NCBI GenBank assembly: GCA_001550305.1
Contig: LRTP01000576.1
Span: forward strand, 1-33,219
From: Streptomyces diastatochromogenes
GTDB taxonomy: Bacteria; Actinomycetota; Actinomycetes; Streptomycetales; Streptomycetaceae
Length of the DNA stretch: 33,219 nt
Direction: 5' to 3'
In this document: piece after piece, positions 16,394 through 24,823 of the stretch
Position numbering within the stretch: the first letter of the stretch is position 1
Layout: each line of letters starts with the position of its first letter
Made by a program: the position numbers and the translations under genes
Notes under the pieces: generated by a model
What the model saw: only the letters and a program-made list of their open reading frames with translations
What the model was told of the DNA's origin: nothing
Databases searched by the model: none

Positions 16394-17172
16394 CCGCCGC
16401 CGACCGCTGGATCGGTGCGCTGCGCGAGTCGTCCGAGCGGCTGGGGCAGGCTGTCGCCGACCTGCCGGCCGACCGTCTCGCCGAGCCCTCGTACGCCGAG
16501 GGCTGGACCATCGGCCAGGTGCTGTCCCACCTGGGCAGCGGCGCGGAGATCTCCACGGCGCTCGTGGAACGGGGTCTCAAGGGGGACGAGCGGGGCCCGG
16601 TCCGGGAGGAGCTCCTGCCGGTGTGGGAGCGATGGGACGCGCTGTCCCCCGTCGCACAGCGCGCCGCGTGGTGGGACGCCGACGAACGCCATCTGGCGCT
16701 CCTGGACGCGGTCGGCCCCGGGCAGCGCACGTCCGTGCGCGTCCCGTACTTCGCCGGACTGCTCGACCTGGCGTCGTACGCCGGCTACCGGCTGTCCGAG
16801 CAGGCCGTACACGCCTGGGACGTCATGGTCGCGCTGGACGAGCGGGCGGTGCTCGCCGCACCCGACGTGGCGCTGCTCTGGGAGCGGATCGACCTGGTGG
16901 CCACTCGCTTCCGCGACGCCGACACCCTGACCCGCCTCGCACCGCAGCGCGTACGAGTGGAGCTCACCGACCCCGGCCAAACGCTGCTCCTCGACATCGA
17001 CACCGAGCTCCACCTCTACCCGACCCCGCCCACCGACCCCACCGCCCTCCTGACCGGCCCCGCGGAGTCGGCACTGCGGCTCGTCTACGGCCGCAATCGC
17101 CCCCAGGACCCCCTGGTCGCCACCGGCTCGATCTCCCTCGACGACCTGCGGACGCTCTTCCCCGGTTTTTGA
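16390..17172 (+). CDS. Maleylpyruvate isomerase-family (MDMPI/DinB-like) protein
   Basis: Protein of 260 residues starting at GTG 16390, four bases overlapping the crotonase stop. It has the DinB-like four-helix fold of actinobacterial mycothiol-dependent enzymes: GWTIGQVLSHLGSGAEI with H47, and RLSEQAVHAWDVMVAL near residues 137-152 supplying Glu and His metal ligands. The C-terminal part (PQRVRVELTDPG, then a region ending in LDDLRTLFPGF) is the SCP2-like MDMPI C-terminal domain. Members include mycothiol-dependent maleylpyruvate isomerase and many of unknown role. Translational coupling to the crotonase suggests it acts on the same substrate or its product. Confidence 0.88.
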   Translation: MTAADRWIGALRESSERLGQAVADLPADRLAEPSYAEGWTIGQVLSHLGSGAEISTALVERGLKGDERGPVREELLPVWERWDALSPVAQRAAWWDADERHLALLDAVGPGQRTSVRVPYFAGLLDLASYAGYRLSEQAVHAWDVMVALDERAVLAAPDVALLWERIDLVATRFRDADTLTRLAPQRVRVELTDPGQTLLLDIDTELHLYPTPPTDPTALLTGPAESALRLVYGRNRPQDPLVATGSISLDDLRTLFPGF

Positions 17173-17178
17173 CCGGCC

Positions 17179-17258
17179 TGCGATCCGCCACAGCCGTCAC
17201 CGCCCACAGCGGAGCGTGCGATCCGCCACGCCCCGCCGACCGTGAGCCGAGCGGATCG
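17179..17258. repeat. Repeated CGATCCGC motifs upstream of the flavoprotein gene
   Basis: TGCGATCCGCCAC occurs at 17179-17191 and again at 17217-17229, and the inverse GCGGATCG follows at 17251-17258. The three sites fill the 111-bp interval before the oxidoreductase start. They could be operator sites, or the second and third could fold in RNA. No regulator can be assigned. Confidence 0.4.
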
Positions 17259-17283
17259 CCACGTCCCGAGGAACGATGGAATC

Positions 17284-18756
17284 ATGAACACTTCACCCGA
17301 AATCACTCCAGAAGCCGCCGCGAGAGACACCGCGGAAGACACCTACGACGTGATCGTGCTCGGGGCCGGCCCGGTCGGCCAGAACGTCGCCGACCACGCC
17401 CGCGCGGCCGGGCTGACCGTCGCCGTCGTCGAGCGTGAACTGGTCGGCGGTGAGTGCTCGTACTGGGCCTGTGTGCCCAGCAAGGCACTGCTGCGGCCGG
17501 TCATCGCCGTCTCGGACGCACGCAGGGTCGACGGTGCCCGTCAGGCGGTCACCGGACGGCTCGACACCGCCAGGGTCTTCGCCCGGCGCGATCACTACGT
17601 CACCGACTGGGACGATTCCGGGCAGGCCAACTGGGTCAAGTCCATCGGCGCCGATCTGTTCCGCGGACAGGGCCGGATCGACGGACCGCGCCGGGTGACC
17701 GTCACCGCCGCCGACGGCGGGCGCCGCACTCTCAACGCCCGCCACGCGGTCGCCATCGCCACCGGCAGCCGCCCTGTACTGCCCGATGTACCAGGCATCG
17801 AGGAAGCCCGCCCGTGGACCAACCGTGAGGGCACCGACTCCAGCCAGGTGCCGGGCCGGCTCGCCATCGTCGGCGGTGGAGGGGTGGGCGTGGAAATGGC
17901 CACCCTTTGGCAGGGCCTCGGCGCCCAGGTCACCCTGTTGGCCCGCCGCCCGCTGCTGCCCCGGATGGAGAGCTTCGTCGGCGACGTGGTCACCCAAGGG
18001 CTCATCGAGGCCGGCGCGGACGTACGCATCGGCGTCTCGGTGACCGGGCTGAGCCGCCCCGACCCGGCGGGCCCGGTCACCCTGAGCCTCGACGACGGGA
18101 GCCGGCTGGAGGCCGACGAGGTCATGTTCGCCACCGGTCGGGCGCCGCGCACCGACGACATCGGCCTGGAGACCGTGGGCCTGGCCCCCGGATCCTGGCT
18201 CGATGTCGACGAGACCTGTCTGGTCCGTGGGATGGAGGGCACCTGGCTCTACGCCCTCGGTGACGTCAACCACCGCGCCCTGCTCACCCACCAGGGCAAG
18301 TACCAGGCGCGGACGGCGGGCGACGCGATCGGCGCCCGCGCCAAGGGGCTGCCGCTCGACAACGGGCCCTGGGGCGACCACGCCACCACCGCCGACCAGC
18401 ACGCCGTGCCGCAGGTCTTCTTCTCCGACCCCGAGGCCGCTGCCGTGGGCCTGTCCGCCGAACAGGCCACCGGAGCCGGCCACCGCGTCTCCGTCGTCGA
18501 CGTGGACTTCGCTCAGGTCCAGGGGGCGAACCTGTATGCCGACGGCTACCGGGGCCAAGCCCGCATGGTCGTCGACCTCGACCGTGAAGTCCTCCTCGGG
18601 GTGACCTTCGTCGGCCCCGGCGTCAGTGAACTGCTGCACTCCGCAACCGTCGCCGTCGCGGGCGAGATCCCCCTCAAGCGACTGCGGCACGCCGTCGCCT
18701 GCTTCCCCACCGTCAGCGAAGTCTGGCTGTTCATGCTCAAGGCCTACAAGGGTTAG
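17284..18756 (+). CDS. Pyridine nucleotide-disulfide oxidoreductase (class I, atypical)
   Basis: FAD-dependent protein of 490 residues with the class I disulfide reductase layout: FAD motif VLGAGPVGQNVA at 25-36, redox pair C58/C63 in GGECSYWACVPSK, NAD(P) motif AIVGGGGVGVEMA in the middle, the second FAD motif LYALGDVN and a C-terminal dimerisation domain. The active-site base that the partner subunit normally supplies as HPT-x2-E is here F474-P-T-V-S-E479: the histidine is Phe. Many actinobacterial members share FPT, so this is a family branch and not a lipoamide dehydrogenase or glutathione/mycothiol reductase in the strict sense. ATG 17284 is used, as the family N-terminus begins shortly after. 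It lies downstream of the crotonase operon and ends in a strong terminator. Confidence 0.92.
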   Translation: MNTSPEITPEAAARDTAEDTYDVIVLGAGPVGQNVADHARAAGLTVAVVERELVGGECSYWACVPSKALLRPVIAVSDARRVDGARQAVTGRLDTARVFARRDHYVTDWDDSGQANWVKSIGADLFRGQGRIDGPRRVTVTAADGGRRTLNARHAVAIATGSRPVLPDVPGIEEARPWTNREGTDSSQVPGRLAIVGGGGVGVEMATLWQGLGAQVTLLARRPLLPRMESFVGDVVTQGLIEAGADVRIGVSVTGLSRPDPAGPVTLSLDDGSRLEADEVMFATGRAPRTDDIGLETVGLAPGSWLDVDETCLVRGMEGTWLYALGDVNHRALLTHQGKYQARTAGDAIGARAKGLPLDNGPWGDHATTADQHAVPQVFFSDPEAAAVGLSAEQATGAGHRVSVVDVDFAQVQGANLYADGYRGQARMVVDLDREVLLGVTFVGPGVSELLHSATVAVAGEIPLKRLRHAVACFPTVSEVWLFMLKAYKG

Positions 18757-18760
18757 CACG

Positions 18761-18785
18761 CACCGCCGACGGCCTGTCGGCGGTG
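18761..18785 (+). terminator. Terminator after the oxidoreductase
   Basis: Perfect 10-bp stem CACCGCCGAC / GTCGGCGGTG with a 5-nt loop, starting 5 nt after the stop codon. Confidence 0.85.
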
Positions 18786-18850
18786 CCGCGCACGACCACG
18801 AGCGTGTGCGCACGCTGCGCGAGCAGGAAGTCATCCGCGCATGCGATACC

Positions 18851-18880
18851 GGACCCCGCCCGTCTCCACGGGCGGGGTCC
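18851..18880. terminator. Second strong hairpin before the sugar operon
   Basis: Perfect 12-bp stem GGACCCCGCCCG / CGGGCGGGGTCC with a 6-nt loop. It ends 5 bp before the first CGAAAG operator and would insulate the sugar operon from read-through. Confidence 0.75.
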
Positions 18881-18885
18881 GCGTC

Positions 18886-18900
18886 ACGAAAGTCTTTCGT
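18886..18900. promoter_or_regulatory. LacI-type operator 1 of the sugar operon
   Basis: Perfect 15-bp palindrome ACGAAAGTCTTTCGT (7-bp arms about a central T). It lies 156 bp before the binding-protein start and exactly 100 bp from operator 2, a spacing that allows looping. Confidence 0.7.
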
Positions 18901-18985
18901 AACCGAGGCATTTCCCCTCCTTGTCCCGCGTGTGAAGGACATGTCAGTCTCCCGATCCAGCAGGCAGGCCGCCTCGGCGGAACAT

Positions 18986-19000
18986 CCGAAAGCCTTTCGT
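18986..19000. promoter_or_regulatory. LacI-type operator 2 of the sugar operon
   Basis: CCGAAAGCCTTTCGT, the same CGAAAG-N-CTTTCG core as operator 1, 56 bp before the binding-protein start, where it would cover the promoter or the start of the transcript. Confidence 0.7.
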
Positions 19001-19055
19001 AATGCTTTCCGATCTGCCTGACGCACCCATGGCGTGCAGAGAGATGAGGCAGAAC

Positions 19056-20357
19056 ATGCGCGGATTCCGGAACATCAGAGCCCGGCGCGTCGTCGCGTCC
19101 GCCGTCACCGTCGCGGCGGCCTTCGGCCTTGCCGCGTGCGGGACTTCGGGACCGTCCACGACGACGTCGGCGAAGGGCCTGACGATGTGGGCGCTGAACG
19201 ACCAGACGATCCTCAAGGAGTCCGTCGACGCCTACAACAAGGACCACCCCGACGAGAAGATCACGCTGCGGCTGTACGCGAACGACGACTACAAGCAGAA
19301 GCTGCGGGTGGCCTTCGGCGCGAACCAGGCACCCGACCTCTTCTTCAACTGGGGCGGCGGCGCGCTGGACGACTACGTCAAGGCGGGCAAGGTCGACGCG
19401 CTGACGGCAGCACAGGTGAGGACGGACCGGTTCACGCCGAGCGTGATGCAGAGCGCCACCTTCGACGGCAAGGTCTACGGCGTGCCCGCCAACGGCCTCG
19501 CCCCGGTCGTCCTCTACTACAACAAGAAGGTGCTCAAGAGCGCGGGCGTGGAGCCGCCGAAGACGTACGACGAGCTGATGACGGCCGTGGGGAAGCTGAA
19601 GGGCGACGGAGTGATTCCGCTGTCCCTCGCGGCGAACTCCAAGTGGCCGACGCTGATGTACCTGGAGTACCTGCTCGACCGCACGGGCGGGACCCAGGCG
19701 TTCTCGAAGATCGCTTCCGGTGACGCCACGGCGTGGACGGATCCGACGGTCACCAAGGCCAACAAGTACCTCCAGGACCTCGCCAAGGCCGGCGCGTTCG
19801 GGAACAACGCCTCCTCCGTGAACTACGACCAGGGCGCCTCCACGGCCCTGCTCTACACCGGCAAGGCGGGCATGGAGGTCATGGGCACCTGGGAGTACGC
19901 CAACCTCGTCAAGGCCGCACCGGACTTCGTCAAGAAGGACCTGGGCTATGTCGCCTTCCCGGCGCTGGCCGGCGGCGCGGGCAACGCGAAGAGCATCGTC
20001 GGCAACCCCTCGAACTTCCTGTCGCTGAACGCGTCGAGCGGGCACAAGTCCGCGGCCGTCGCCTACCTGAAGAACTACGTCCTCGACGACTCCCAGGTCG
20101 ACGCCTACCTCGCGGCGGGCAGCGTGCCGCCGGTCAACGGTCTGGAGTCGAAGCTGGCGGCGACGAAGTCGTCCGACAAGGCGTGGCTGACGTTCGTCTA
20201 CGACCTGGTGCAGAGCGCCCCGAGCTTCCAGCTCTCCTGGGACCAGGCCCTGCCCTCGGACCAGGCCGACCCGCTGCTGACCAACGTCGACAAGTCGTTC
20301 CTGCGGCAGATCAAGCCCGAGCAGTTCGGCGCGAACATGAGCAAGGCGGGCTCGTAG
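19056..20357 (+). CDS. Sugar ABC transporter substrate-binding lipoprotein (CUT1)
   Basis: Extracellular solute-binding protein of 433 residues, family 1. The signal has basic N-terminal residues, a hydrophobic stretch and the lipobox LAAC (C28), so it is exported and lipid-anchored. The mature part begins MWALNDQTILKESVDAYNK and includes APDLFFNWGGGALDDYVKAG, VYGVPANGLAPVVLYYNK and MGTWEYANLV, as in oligosaccharide-binding proteins. ATG 19056 is chosen because it gives a normal signal peptide and has GAGG six nt upstream; ATG 19044 is an alternative. The stop overlaps the first permease start (TAGTG). It is preceded by two CGAAAG operators. The layout with two permeases, GH3 enzyme and LacI regulator recalls the bxlEFGA xylobiose operon of Streptomyces; the ligand is inferred. 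Confidence 0.95.
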   Translation: MRGFRNIRARRVVASAVTVAAAFGLAACGTSGPSTTTSAKGLTMWALNDQTILKESVDAYNKDHPDEKITLRLYANDDYKQKLRVAFGANQAPDLFFNWGGGALDDYVKAGKVDALTAAQVRTDRFTPSVMQSATFDGKVYGVPANGLAPVVLYYNKKVLKSAGVEPPKTYDELMTAVGKLKGDGVIPLSLAANSKWPTLMYLEYLLDRTGGTQAFSKIASGDATAWTDPTVTKANKYLQDLAKAGAFGNNASSVNYDQGASTALLYTGKAGMEVMGTWEYANLVKAAPDFVKKDLGYVAFPALAGGAGNAKSIVGNPSNFLSLNASSGHKSAAVAYLKNYVLDDSQVDAYLAAGSVPPVNGLESKLAATKSSDKAWLTFVYDLVQSAPSFQLSWDQALPSDQADPLLTNVDKSFLRQIKPEQFGANMSKAGS

Positions 20358-21283
20358 TGGCCACCACGCTCCGCACCCCCCGTACGACCCGTACGACCGG
20401 CCGTGGGGGGCGCCGCTTCAGTGGCGCTCTCATGGCGGCCCCCGCCCTGATCCTGTTCGGCCTGTTCGGTCTGGTCCCTCTCGTGGGCGTGGTGGCGCTC
20501 GGCTTCGCCCGCTGGGACGGCCTGGGCTCCATCGGCTGGGCCGGCGGCGCCAACTGGAGTTCCGTCCTGACGGACGGTGCCACCTGGCAGGCGCTGTGGC
20601 TCACCGTCAAGGTGATGGTGATCAGCTGGCTGGTCCAGACGCCGCTTGCTCTCGCCCTCGGCGTCTTCCAGGCGCCGCACGGGCGCCTGCGCTCCCTCTT
20701 CGCGGTGCTCTGGTTCCTGCCCCTGCTGCTGTCCGCCGTGGCGATCGGACTGACCTGGCAGGCCCTGCTCGACCCGTCGTTCGGCATCGGTGCCACGCCC
20801 GGACTGCACTGGCTGGCAAGGCCGTTGCTGGGCTCTCCGGACCTGGCGCTGTATACGGTGGTCTTCGTGATCGCCTGGCAGTTCGTGCCGTTCCACGCAC
20901 TGCTCTACCAGGCCGGCATACGGCAGATCCCGACCGCGCTGTACGAGGCCGCCGCGATCGACGGCGCCGGTCCCGCGACCCGGTTCCTGCGCATCACGCT
21001 GCCGCAGTTGAAGTACACGATGGTCACGTCCAGCACGCTCATGCTGGTGGGCTCGCTGACGTACTTCGACCTGATCTTCGTGCTGTCCGGCGGCACCGGC
21101 GGTCCCGGCACCGCCACCCGCGTGCTGCCGCTGGCCATGTACATCACGGGTTTCCAGGCGCACGACATGGGTCGGGCCAGCGCGGTCGCCACTCTGCTGG
21201 TGGCGTTCGGCCTCGGTCTGTCGCTGCTGACCACCCGCCTGTCCGGGTTCACCCGGATGGACAGCCAACAGGAGGGCCTGTGA
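20357..21283 (+). CDS. Sugar ABC transporter permease 1 (MalF-like)
   Basis: Membrane protein of 308 residues with six predicted helices after a basic, Thr/Arg-rich cytoplasmic start. The EAA loop that docks the ATPase is EAAAIDGAGPATRFLRITLP, close to the usual consensus. Start GTG 20357 shares one base with the stop of the binding-protein gene, so the pair is translationally coupled. Works with permease 2 to form the channel. No ATP-binding subunit is encoded here; in Streptomyces many CUT1 importers use a common MsiK ATPase encoded elsewhere. Confidence 0.94.
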   Translation: MATTLRTPRTTRTTGRGGRRFSGALMAAPALILFGLFGLVPLVGVVALGFARWDGLGSIGWAGGANWSSVLTDGATWQALWLTVKVMVISWLVQTPLALALGVFQAPHGRLRSLFAVLWFLPLLLSAVAIGLTWQALLDPSFGIGATPGLHWLARPLLGSPDLALYTVVFVIAWQFVPFHALLYQAGIRQIPTALYEAAAIDGAGPATRFLRITLPQLKYTMVTSSTLMLVGSLTYFDLIFVLSGGTGGPGTATRVLPLAMYITGFQAHDMGRASAVATLLVAFGLGLSLLTTRLSGFTRMDSQQEGL

Positions 21284-22209
21284 GCACCACCCTGACACGG
21301 ACGCGCTCAGGTGTCGGCAAGGACGACGGGGCGGACACCGCCGGGCGTCCGGTGACGGCGCGGCGGGCCCCCTGGCCGTACCGGGCGGCAACGGCCCTGC
21401 GCCGTGTCGTCACCGGCGGCGCCGCGTTGCTGTGGACGGCGCTGGTCGTCGTGCCCGTCTACTGGCTCGTCGTGACCAGCCTGCGCAGCGGTACGGACTT
21501 CACCACCGCGAGTCCGCTGGCCCCGCCCGGCCACCCCACCCTGGCGAACTACCGAACCGTCCTGGACGGCGACTTCGCGACCTATCTGCTCAACAGCGCC
21601 GTCGTCACCGTGGCGACGGTCGTGTTCACCGTCGTCGCGGCCCTGATGGCGGCGTTCGCGATCGTCCGCAACTCCGGCAGCCGCTGGTCGCGGGTGATGT
21701 TCCGGCTGTTCCTGCTGGGCCTGGCGATCCCGTTGCAGGCGGTCATCATCCCGGTGTACCTGCTGATCATCCGGATGCGCTTGTACGACAGCCTGGCGGC
21801 CATCGTGCTGCCGTCGGTGGCGTTCGCGCTGCCCATCACCGTGATGATCCTGGTGAGCTTCCTGCGGGACGTGCCCCGTTCCCTGTTCGAGGCGATGGTC
21901 GTCGACGGCGCGGGCGACTGGCGCATGCTGGTCTCGCTCGCGGCGCCGCTGGCCCGCCCGGCGCTGGTGACGGTCGCCGTGTACGACGGCCTCCAGGTCT
22001 GGAACGGCTTCCTCTTCCCGCTGATTCTCACCCAGAGCGGCGACAAGGCGGTGTTGCCGCTCGCACTGACGCTCTATCGAGGTCAGTTCGGCATCGACGT
22101 TCCGGCGACCATGGCCGCGGTGGTGCTCTCCACGCTGCCCGTGTTCGTGGTGTTCGTGCTCGCGCGGCGCCAGCTCGTCGCCGGCCTCACCGCCGGATTC
22201 TCCAAGTAG
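21280..22209 (+). CDS. Sugar ABC transporter permease 2 (MalG-like)
   Basis: Membrane protein of 309 residues, six helices; typical MalG-type landmarks are VPVYWLVVTSLRSGTDF near the N-terminus, ANYRTVLDGDFATYLLNSAVV, and the EAA loop LFEAMVVDGAGDWRMLVSLA. Start GTG 21280 overlaps the stop of permease 1 (GTGA) and has AGGAGG just upstream. It is followed by a large hairpin and then the GH3 gene. Confidence 0.94.
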   Translation: MSTTLTRTRSGVGKDDGADTAGRPVTARRAPWPYRAATALRRVVTGGAALLWTALVVVPVYWLVVTSLRSGTDFTTASPLAPPGHPTLANYRTVLDGDFATYLLNSAVVTVATVVFTVVAALMAAFAIVRNSGSRWSRVMFRLFLLGLAIPLQAVIIPVYLLIIRMRLYDSLAAIVLPSVAFALPITVMILVSFLRDVPRSLFEAMVVDGAGDWRMLVSLAAPLARPALVTVAVYDGLQVWNGFLFPLILTQSGDKAVLPLALTLYRGQFGIDVPATMAAVVLSTLPVFVVFVLARRQLVAGLTAGFSK

Positions 22210-22244
22210 CGGGCCCTCGCCCGCCTCCCCACCTTCGTCTCAGC

Positions 22245-22297
22245 AACGCGTCCCGCGACGGCGGCCGGGTTGGCATGCCCGGCCGCCGCGACGCGTT
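22245..22297 (+). terminator. Large bipartite hairpin between permease and GH3 genes
   Basis: Nested stems: outer AACGCGTC / GACGCGTT (8 bp) and inner CGGCGGCCGGG / CCCGGCCGCCG (11 bp), joined by a 6-nt versus 1-nt bulge with an 8-nt loop. It lies 36 nt after the permease stop and 28 nt before the GH3 start, so it may lower downstream expression or stabilise the upstream mRNA end. Confidence 0.65.
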
Positions 22298-22324
22298 CCC
22301 CCGTACCTCCCCGAGGAGTCGTGA

Positions 22325-24691
22325 ATGACGACCACCATGCCGGACCACGGCGGCCTCCCGCACCCGGGAGACAGCACCGGGCCCGATCGCCCCTGGACCG
22401 ACCCCGCAGCGCCGGTCGACGAGCGCGTCGAGGCCCTGCTCGCCCGGCTCACCCTGCCCGAGAAGGTCGCGCAACTGAGCAGCACCTGGGAGGACATCGA
22501 GGCCGACGGCCCCGAAGTCGCCCCGGGCAGCAACCACTTCGGCCGGGTCGGGGACCTCGACAAGACCGCCCGGCACGGCCTGGGTCAGCTCACCCGCCCC
22601 TACGGCACCCTCCCCCGGCCCGCGTTGGAACACGCCCGGCTGCTGGCCGGGCACCAGCGACAGGTCATGAGCCAGAGCCGGTTCGGCATCCCGGCCATGG
22701 CGCACGACGAGTGCCTGACCGGCTTCACCGCCTACGGCGCCACGATCTACCCGACCTCCCTGGGCATGGCGGCCACCTTCGACCCCGCCCTCATCCGCCG
22801 GGTCGGCGAGGCCATCGGCTCCGACATGGCCGAGGCCGGTGTCCACCAGGGTCTGGCCCCCGTCGTCGACGTGATCCGCGACTACCGCTGGGGCCGCTGC
22901 GAGGAGACCTTCGGTGAGGACCCGTATCTCGTCGGCGAGATGGCCGAGGCTTATGTCCTGGGCGTGCAGAGCGCGGGGGTGGTCGCCACCCTCAAGCACT
23001 TCGCGGGGTACTCCGCCTCGATGGGCGGCCGCAACCATGCCCCCGCGCAGCTCGGCCGCCGGGAGCTGTTCGACGTCATCCTGCCGCCCTTCGAACGGCT
23101 CGTCGCCGCGGGTGTGGGGTCGGTCATGAACTCGTACGCCGAGATCGACGGCGAGGCCCCCGCCGCGAGCGAATGGCTGCTGACGTCCGTGCTCCGCGAC
23201 CGGTGGGGCTTCGAGGGCACCGTCGTCTCCGACTACTGGTCGCTGCCGTTCCTGGTGAACGCGCACCGGGTGGCGGCCGACCTGCCCGCGGCCGGGGCGC
23301 TCGCCCTGCGGGCCGGGATGGATGTCGAACTGCCCGACCAGCGCGGCTTCGGCGAGGCGCTGGTGAGCGCCGTGGAGAAGGGGCAGGTGGCCGAGAGCGC
23401 GGTCGACCGGGCGGTACGCCGGGTGCTGCGGCAGAAGATCGAGCTGGGGCTGCTCGACCCCGACTGGGACCCGCGCCCGCCCGCCGTGCGCGCCGGGGCG
23501 CTCGACCTCGACAAACCGGAGCACCGTCGGCTTGCCCACGCGGTCGCCCGGTCGAGCGCCGTGCTGCTGACGAACGACGGAACGCTGCCCCTCCCACCGG
23601 CCGGCCGGATCGCTCTGATCGGCCCGTGTGCCGACGACGTCCGCACCATGTTCGGCTGCTACAGCTTCCCCAACCACGTCCTCGCCGACCGCGACGACCT
23701 CGGCAACGGGGTGGAGGCGGTGTCCCTGCGGACCGCGCTGAGCACCGAACTGCCGGATGTGGAATGGCAGTTCGCCCAGGGCTGCCCGATCCGCGACGAG
23801 GACCGCAGCGGCATCCCGGCCGCCGTGGAGGCCTGCTCCAACGCCGACGTGACCGTCCTGGTCGTCGGGGACAAGGCCGGCATGTTCGGCGTCGGCACCT
23901 CCGGCGAAGGCTGCGACGTCGAGGATCTGCGACTGCCGGGCGTACAGGAGGAGTTGGTGGAGGCGGTCCTCGCGACCAAGAGGCCGGTCGTCCTGGTGGT
24001 CAGCAGTGGACGCCCCTACGCCGTGGGCCGGTTCGCCGCCGACGCCGCCGCGATGGTGCAGGTCTTCCTGCCCGGCGAGGAGGGCGGCCGGGCGGTGGCC
24101 GAACTCCTCGCCGGCACGGGGAACTTCAGCGGGAAACTGCCGGTGCAGCTCCCCATGTCCCCCGGCGGTCAGCCCCACACCTACCTCCACCCGCCGCTGG
24201 GCGACCGGCAGAGCTGGCTGTCCAACCTCGATCCGACCCCCGCGTTCCCCTTCGGGCACGGCCTTTCGTACACCACCTTCGAGATCGACGGGATGGCCGT
24301 CGACCGTGAACAGGTGCCTACGGACGGGGAGTTCACCGTCTCCGCGCAGGTACGGAACACGGGTGACCTGCCCGGCGCCGAGACGGTCCAGCTCTACGCC
24401 GTCGACCCGGTGGCCCAGGTCACCCGGCCGGTTCGCGCGCTGCTGGCCTTCGCCAAGGTCGACCTCGCTCCCGGCGAGAGCGCCACGGTCCGCTTCGCCG
24501 TGCACACCGACCGGCTGGCCTTCACCGGCCTGGCGGGGCACCGTGTCGTCGAGCCAGGCGAGATCCTGCTGTACGCGGGATCGTCGAGTCTGGACACCCC
24601 GGCGCGCGGCGCGGTCCGGCTCGTCGGCGAGGAACGGGACGCGACGGTCGTACGACACCACACCGTGCGGGCGACCGTCCAGCGGGTGTAG
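22325..24691 (+). CDS. Intracellular GH3 glycosidase (beta-xylosidase/beta-glucosidase type)
   Basis: Glycoside hydrolase family 3 protein of 788 residues with no signal peptide, hence cytoplasmic. The N-terminal TIM barrel carries KVAQLSSTW, VVDVIRDYRWGRCEETFGED (the R-GR-E substrate-binding region), KHFAGYSAS at 224-232 and the nucleophile D303 in GTVVSDYW. The alpha/beta sandwich follows (LTNDGTLPLPP, VVGDKAGMFG), then the C-terminal fibronectin III-like domain ending near residue 770. ATG 22325 has GAGGAG seven nt upstream. The family includes beta-glucosidases, beta-xylosidases and alpha-L-arabinofuranosidases; the operon layout resembles bxlEFGA, so cleavage of imported xylo- or arabino-oligosaccharides is my best inference. 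It is the fourth gene of the operon, before the LacI gene. Confidence 0.94.
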   Translation: MTTTMPDHGGLPHPGDSTGPDRPWTDPAAPVDERVEALLARLTLPEKVAQLSSTWEDIEADGPEVAPGSNHFGRVGDLDKTARHGLGQLTRPYGTLPRPALEHARLLAGHQRQVMSQSRFGIPAMAHDECLTGFTAYGATIYPTSLGMAATFDPALIRRVGEAIGSDMAEAGVHQGLAPVVDVIRDYRWGRCEETFGEDPYLVGEMAEAYVLGVQSAGVVATLKHFAGYSASMGGRNHAPAQLGRRELFDVILPPFERLVAAGVGSVMNSYAEIDGEAPAASEWLLTSVLRDRWGFEGTVVSDYWSLPFLVNAHRVAADLPAAGALALRAGMDVELPDQRGFGEALVSAVEKGQVAESAVDRAVRRVLRQKIELGLLDPDWDPRPPAVRAGALDLDKPEHRRLAHAVARSSAVLLTNDGTLPLPPAGRIALIGPCADDVRTMFGCYSFPNHVLADRDDLGNGVEAVSLRTALSTELPDVEWQFAQGCPIRDEDRSGIPAAVEACSNADVTVLVVGDKAGMFGVGTSGEGCDVEDLRLPGVQEELVEAVLATKRPVVLVVSSGRPYAVGRFAADAAAMVQVFLPGEEGGRAVAELLAGTGNFSGKLPVQLPMSPGGQPHTYLHPPLGDRQSWLSNLDPTPAFPFGHGLSYTTFEIDGMAVDREQVPTDGEFTVSAQVRNTGDLPGAETVQLYAVDPVAQVTRPVRALLAFAKVDLAPGESATVRFAVHTDRLAFTGLAGHRVVEPGEILLYAGSSSLDTPARGAVRLVGEERDATVVRHHTVRATVQRV

Positions 24692-24777
24692 CCGGGCAGT
24701 CACGGCAGCGGCGGCACCGGTCTTGCCCCTGGGCACACGGTCCCGTTAGCTTGCGGCGGAGGTTCTGACCAGGGATT

Positions 24778-24798
24778 CGATGCGTTTTCGGCGCATCG
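24778..24798. promoter_or_regulatory. Small dyad upstream of the lacI-type gene
   Basis: CGATGCG / CGCATCG arms (7 bp) with a 7-nt spacer, 26 bp before the regulator start. It differs from the CGAAAG sites, so it may be a separate autoregulatory site or a weak hairpin. Confidence 0.35.
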
Positions 24799-24823
24799 GT
24801 GTCGGCAATGGGGCGGGCATCGG

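Noticed and set aside
22187..24736. 849-residue minus-strand open frame opposite the GH3 gene
   Set aside because: It mirrors the GH3 gene in high-GC DNA; composition is Gly/Arg/Val-rich with no domain, and the plus-strand gene has clear catalytic motifs and an RBS.
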